Shown here piece by piece: positions 61,608 to 64,000 of a DNA stretch of 64,000 bases. Within the stretch, counting starts at the first letter, position 1. Each line of letters begins with the position of its first letter. Both the position numbers and the translations under genes were made by a program. The stretch spans positions 1 through 64,000 of the forward strand of contig NZ_QNQP01000001.1 of assembly GCF_003316635.1 (NCBI RefSeq). Direction: 5' to 3'. The DNA comes from Roseovarius dicentrarchi (GTDB lineage: Bacteria; Pseudomonadota; Alphaproteobacteria; Rhodobacterales; Rhodobacteraceae). A model generated the notes under the pieces. The model saw only the letters and a program-made list of their open reading frames with translations, made no database searches and was not told the origin of the DNA.

Positions 61608-62548
61608 GCGACGCGCACTGGATTGATGCGTTTCTTGAGGCGCAGGCCGCCGAGCAGGGCGCCGCGCGCAACACGCTGGAGGCCTATGCGCGCGACATGA
61701 GCGATTTCACCGGCTGGCTGGCGCGCGCCGGTCTGGGGCCGGCCACCGCGCAGCGCGCGGATATCGAACGCTATCTTGTCGATCTTGAGGCGCAGGGGCT
61801 GGCCAAATCTACCCGCGCCCGCCGCCTGTCGGCGATCAAGCAGCTCTACCGCTTTGCGTTCGAGGACCGGCTGCGCGCCGACAATCCCGCGGTCCAGATC
61901 AAGGGGCCGGGCCGCGATACCCGCCTGCCGAAAACCCTGACCGAAGAAGAGGTTGACCGCCTGCTGGACGCCGCCCGCATCACCGGGCGAAACGCGCGTG
62001 ATCGCTGTCGCAACACCTGCCTGATGGAACTGCTCTATGCCACGGGGATGCGCGTCAGCGAGCTGGTGTCGCTACCCGCGTCGGCCGCGCGCGGCAACCC
62101 CGAGATGCTGCTGATCCGCGGCAAGGGCGGCAAGGAGCGGATGGTGCCCCTGTCCCCGCCCGCGCGCAGCGCGCTACAGGCGTGGCTGGCGATGCTGGAC
62201 GCGCAGGCAGAGGCGGTGCAAGCGCAAGGCGCGGTGCCATCGCCCTATCTGTTCGCCTCATCCGGTAAATCAGGGCACCTGACGCGCCACAGATTTTATA
62301 CCATGATCAAGGAGATGGCCGTTGCGGGCGGCGTCAGCCCGGCCAAGGTTACACCGCACACATTGCGCCATGCGTTTGCGACCCACCTTCTGGCCAATGG
62401 GGCGGATCTGATCGCGATTCAGGCGCTTTTGGGTCACGCAGACGTCGCAACCACCGAAATCTACACCCATGTTCTGGACGCGCGCCTGTCCGCGCTGGTG
62501 CTGGAGCATCATCCGCTATCCGCACCCGCGCCAGAAACCGGCGAATAG
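61604..62548 (+). CDS. xerD: Tyrosine recombinase XerD
   Basis: Resolves chromosome dimers at dif with XerC under FtsK control. The 314-residue protein has the N-terminal SAM-like core-binding domain and all catalytic residues: Arg150 (GMRVSE), Lys174 (GKGGKER), His252 and Arg255 (HTLRHAF), His278 (GHAD) and Tyr287 (EIYTHV). XerC and dif are not in the window. It follows the secreted helical protein with ATGA overlap. Confidence 0.93.
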   Translation: MSDAHWIDAFLEAQAAEQGAARNTLEAYARDMSDFTGWLARAGLGPATAQRADIERYLVDLEAQGLAKSTRARRLSAIKQLYRFAFEDRLRADNPAVQIKGPGRDTRLPKTLTEEEVDRLLDAARITGRNARDRCRNTCLMELLYATGMRVSELVSLPASAARGNPEMLLIRGKGGKERMVPLSPPARSALQAWLAMLDAQAEAVQAQGAVPSPYLFASSGKSGHLTRHRFYTMIKEMAVAGGVSPAKVTPHTLRHAFATHLLANGADLIAIQALLGHADVATTEIYTHVLDARLSALVLEHHPLSAPAPETGE

Positions 62549-62632
62549 TCCGGGCGCAAAGCGGTCATCATCCCTTGAACGCCAGTGCCGCGCACCCCAT
62601 AACGTCCGTGGTACAAAAGGACACAGGACCCG

Positions 62633-63940
62633 ATGGATACGGCAGCCCCAATTTTTGACATGGCATTCTGGTTAACCGGGGGCGCCATCCTGCTGCTGCT
62701 GGTGATGTCGGGCATGTTCTCGGGCAGCGAAACCGCCCTGACCGCCGCCTCGCGCGGCAAGCTGCGCGCGCGCGCCGACAAGGGTGACAAGGGCGCGGAA
62801 CGTGCGCTGGCCATCACCGAAGACAATGAGACGCTGATCGGCTCGGTTCTGCTGGGCAACAACCTGGTCAATATCCTGGCCACATCGCTGGCCACCGCGC
62901 TGTTTACGCGGCTGATGGGCGATTCGGGCGTGGCATTGGCAACGCTGGTGATGACCCTGCTGGTTCTGATCTTTGCCGAAGTTTTGCCGAAAACATACGC
63001 CATCACCAACGCCGAGGTCGCGGCCAGCCGGGTCGCTCCTGCCATTACGATCGTCATCCGCCTGTTTTCGCCCGTGGTGTCCGCGGTGCGCGTTTTCGTG
63101 CGGCTGATCCTTCGGGCAGTGGGCGTGCGCACCGATCCCGACAGCAACGTTCTGGCGGTGCGCGAGGAAATCGCGGGCGCGCTTTATCTGGGCCACTCCG
63201 AGGGTGTGGTCGAAAAAGAGGATCGCGACCGCATTCTTGGCGCGCTGGACCTGGGCGAACGCGCGGTCGAGGAAATCATGCGCCACCGCAGCCAGATCGA
63301 AATGATCGACGCCGGGCTGGAGCCGATGGTCATTCTGGATCAATGCCTGAAATCGCCGCACACCCGCCTTCCCGTCTATGTGGACGATCCGGACAATATC
63401 ATCGGCGTCGTCCACTCCAAGGATCTGCTGCGCGCCATGCACAAGCTGGCCGTCGGCGAGGGCGGCGACGGCGGCGAATGGCGCAATTTCGATATCACAA
63501 CGATCTTGATGAAGCCTTACTTCGTGCCCGAAACAACCACCCTGGACGAGCAAATGCGCCAGTTTTTGCGCATGCGCATGCATTTTGCGTTGGTGGTTGA
63601 TGAATACGGCTCGCTTCAAGGGCTGATCACGCTGGAGGATATTCTGGAGGAAATCGTTGGCGAGATCACCGACGAATTTGACGCCGACGCCGAACATCCC
63701 ATCCGCCGCAGCGAAGATGGCCAGTACCTTGTCGACGGTGCCATGACCATCCGCGACCTGAACCGCGCGACCGATTGGTCCCTGCCCGATGACGCCGCGA
63801 ACACCATCGCCGGTCTGGTCATCCACGAGGCGCAGATGATCCCCAAGGTGAACCAGGTGTTCAACTTTCACGGTTTCCGGTTCGAGGTGACAGCGCGCAA
63901 GGATAACCGGATTACCCGGCTCAAGATCGGGCAGCTTTGA
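62633..63940 (+). CDS. CorC/HlyC-family CBS-domain transporter (CNNM type)
   Basis: A 435-residue inner-membrane protein. It has a DUF21/CNNM domain with four helices (about 10-190, MSGMFSGSETALTAASRGKL and LIFAEVLPKTYAIT), a pair of CBS domains (about 205-340) and a C-terminal CorC_HlyC domain (about 355-435, YLVDGAMTIRDLN). The family exports Mg2+ and Co2+ or regulates such export. Start ATG 62633 is well placed; last complete gene in the window. Confidence 0.9.
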   Translation: MDTAAPIFDMAFWLTGGAILLLLVMSGMFSGSETALTAASRGKLRARADKGDKGAERALAITEDNETLIGSVLLGNNLVNILATSLATALFTRLMGDSGVALATLVMTLLVLIFAEVLPKTYAITNAEVAASRVAPAITIVIRLFSPVVSAVRVFVRLILRAVGVRTDPDSNVLAVREEIAGALYLGHSEGVVEKEDRDRILGALDLGERAVEEIMRHRSQIEMIDAGLEPMVILDQCLKSPHTRLPVYVDDPDNIIGVVHSKDLLRAMHKLAVGEGGDGGEWRNFDITTILMKPYFVPETTTLDEQMRQFLRMRMHFALVVDEYGSLQGLITLEDILEEIVGEITDEFDADAEHPIRRSEDGQYLVDGAMTIRDLNRATDWSLPDDAANTIAGLVIHEAQMIPKVNQVFNFHGFRFEVTARKDNRITRLKIGQL

Positions 63941-64000
63941 GGGCGGATTTGCCCGGATCATGCACAGGTGATTGCGGCACTGGCTCTTGCCGGACGAATC
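63941..64000. other. Right edge, nothing assignable
   Basis: The last 60 bases follow the CorC-type gene and are too short to show a start site or terminator with confidence. Confidence 0.4.

Noticed and set aside
1..64000. CRISPR array, toxin-antitoxin or phage defence cluster
   Set aside because: No regularly spaced repeats and no recognisable defence genes; the HNH gene at 52906 belongs to a conserved chromosomal family and stands alone.

Overview
The window is chromosomal DNA from a high-GC alphaproteobacterium, most likely a marine Rhodobacterales (Roseobacter-group) strain. This rests on gene content and order: a sarcosine oxidase soxBDAG operon, a trgA-trgB-cysK cluster like the tellurite-resistance locus of Rhodobacter sphaeroides, the chain rpiA-gor-hflK-hflC-DUF2065-degP, and an aroK-aroB block divergent from a xerD block. 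Species cannot be named from the sequence alone. Most of the window is ordinary core genome in tightly packed, often ATGA/GTGA-overlapping operons.

Layout. Positions 1-2478 are accessory DNA: the end of an IS21-family insertion sequence, a small recombinase-associated gene whose upstream partner was cut by the IS, and a mercury-resistance fragment (GDCCVxC protein, merF, merT, divergent merR). merR carries an in-frame TAA, and neither merP nor merA is present. This block ends beside the 3' end of tRNA-Ser(GGA). From 2642 to 12517 a minus-strand run holds alaX, a DUF3772/MscS channel, cysK, trgB, trgA, a cyclopropane-fatty-acid synthase-like gene, a photolyase and a class-V aminotransferase. 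Then come a BCCT carrier (12609-14312), the protease/quality-control operon hflK-hflC-DUF2065-degP with gor and rpiA upstream (14641-20959), a plus-strand stretch with an orphan peptide-binding protein, an MFS pump, serS and a TspO-like protein (21129-26235), the outer-membrane/ribosome-assembly group yfgM-like/bamB/der (26310-29917), and an RND efflux pair (30127-35183).

The second half holds an Atm1-type exporter, a LysM protein, a LOG-family hydrolase overlapping rarD tail to tail, a host-attachment-family protein with a small charged partner, sodB, the soxBDAG operon (41908-47202), ccmI-ruvX-DUF1289 (47435-49460), a PliC-type lysozyme inhibitor, a possible dioxygenase, a TSUP permease and dusA. 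Next to the dusA start lies the N-terminal stub of a tyrosine integrase, apparently the scar of a lost mobile element. The window closes with an HNH nuclease, yebC, an SLC13 permease, an EamA transporter, a YmdB-like phosphoesterase, aroB, aroK, two small coupled envelope genes, xerD and a CorC/HlyC-type CBS protein.

The best leads are: the mer locus with a nonsense-mutated regulator and no reductase; the dusA/integrase scar; a 23-bp motif found three times directly after stop codons on the same strand; AT-rich palindromes between genes, including one beside a very strong hairpin downstream of yebC; and an RND pump with about 120 extra membrane-rich residues between TM6 and TM7. I found no CRISPR array, defence island, prophage or biosynthetic cluster.
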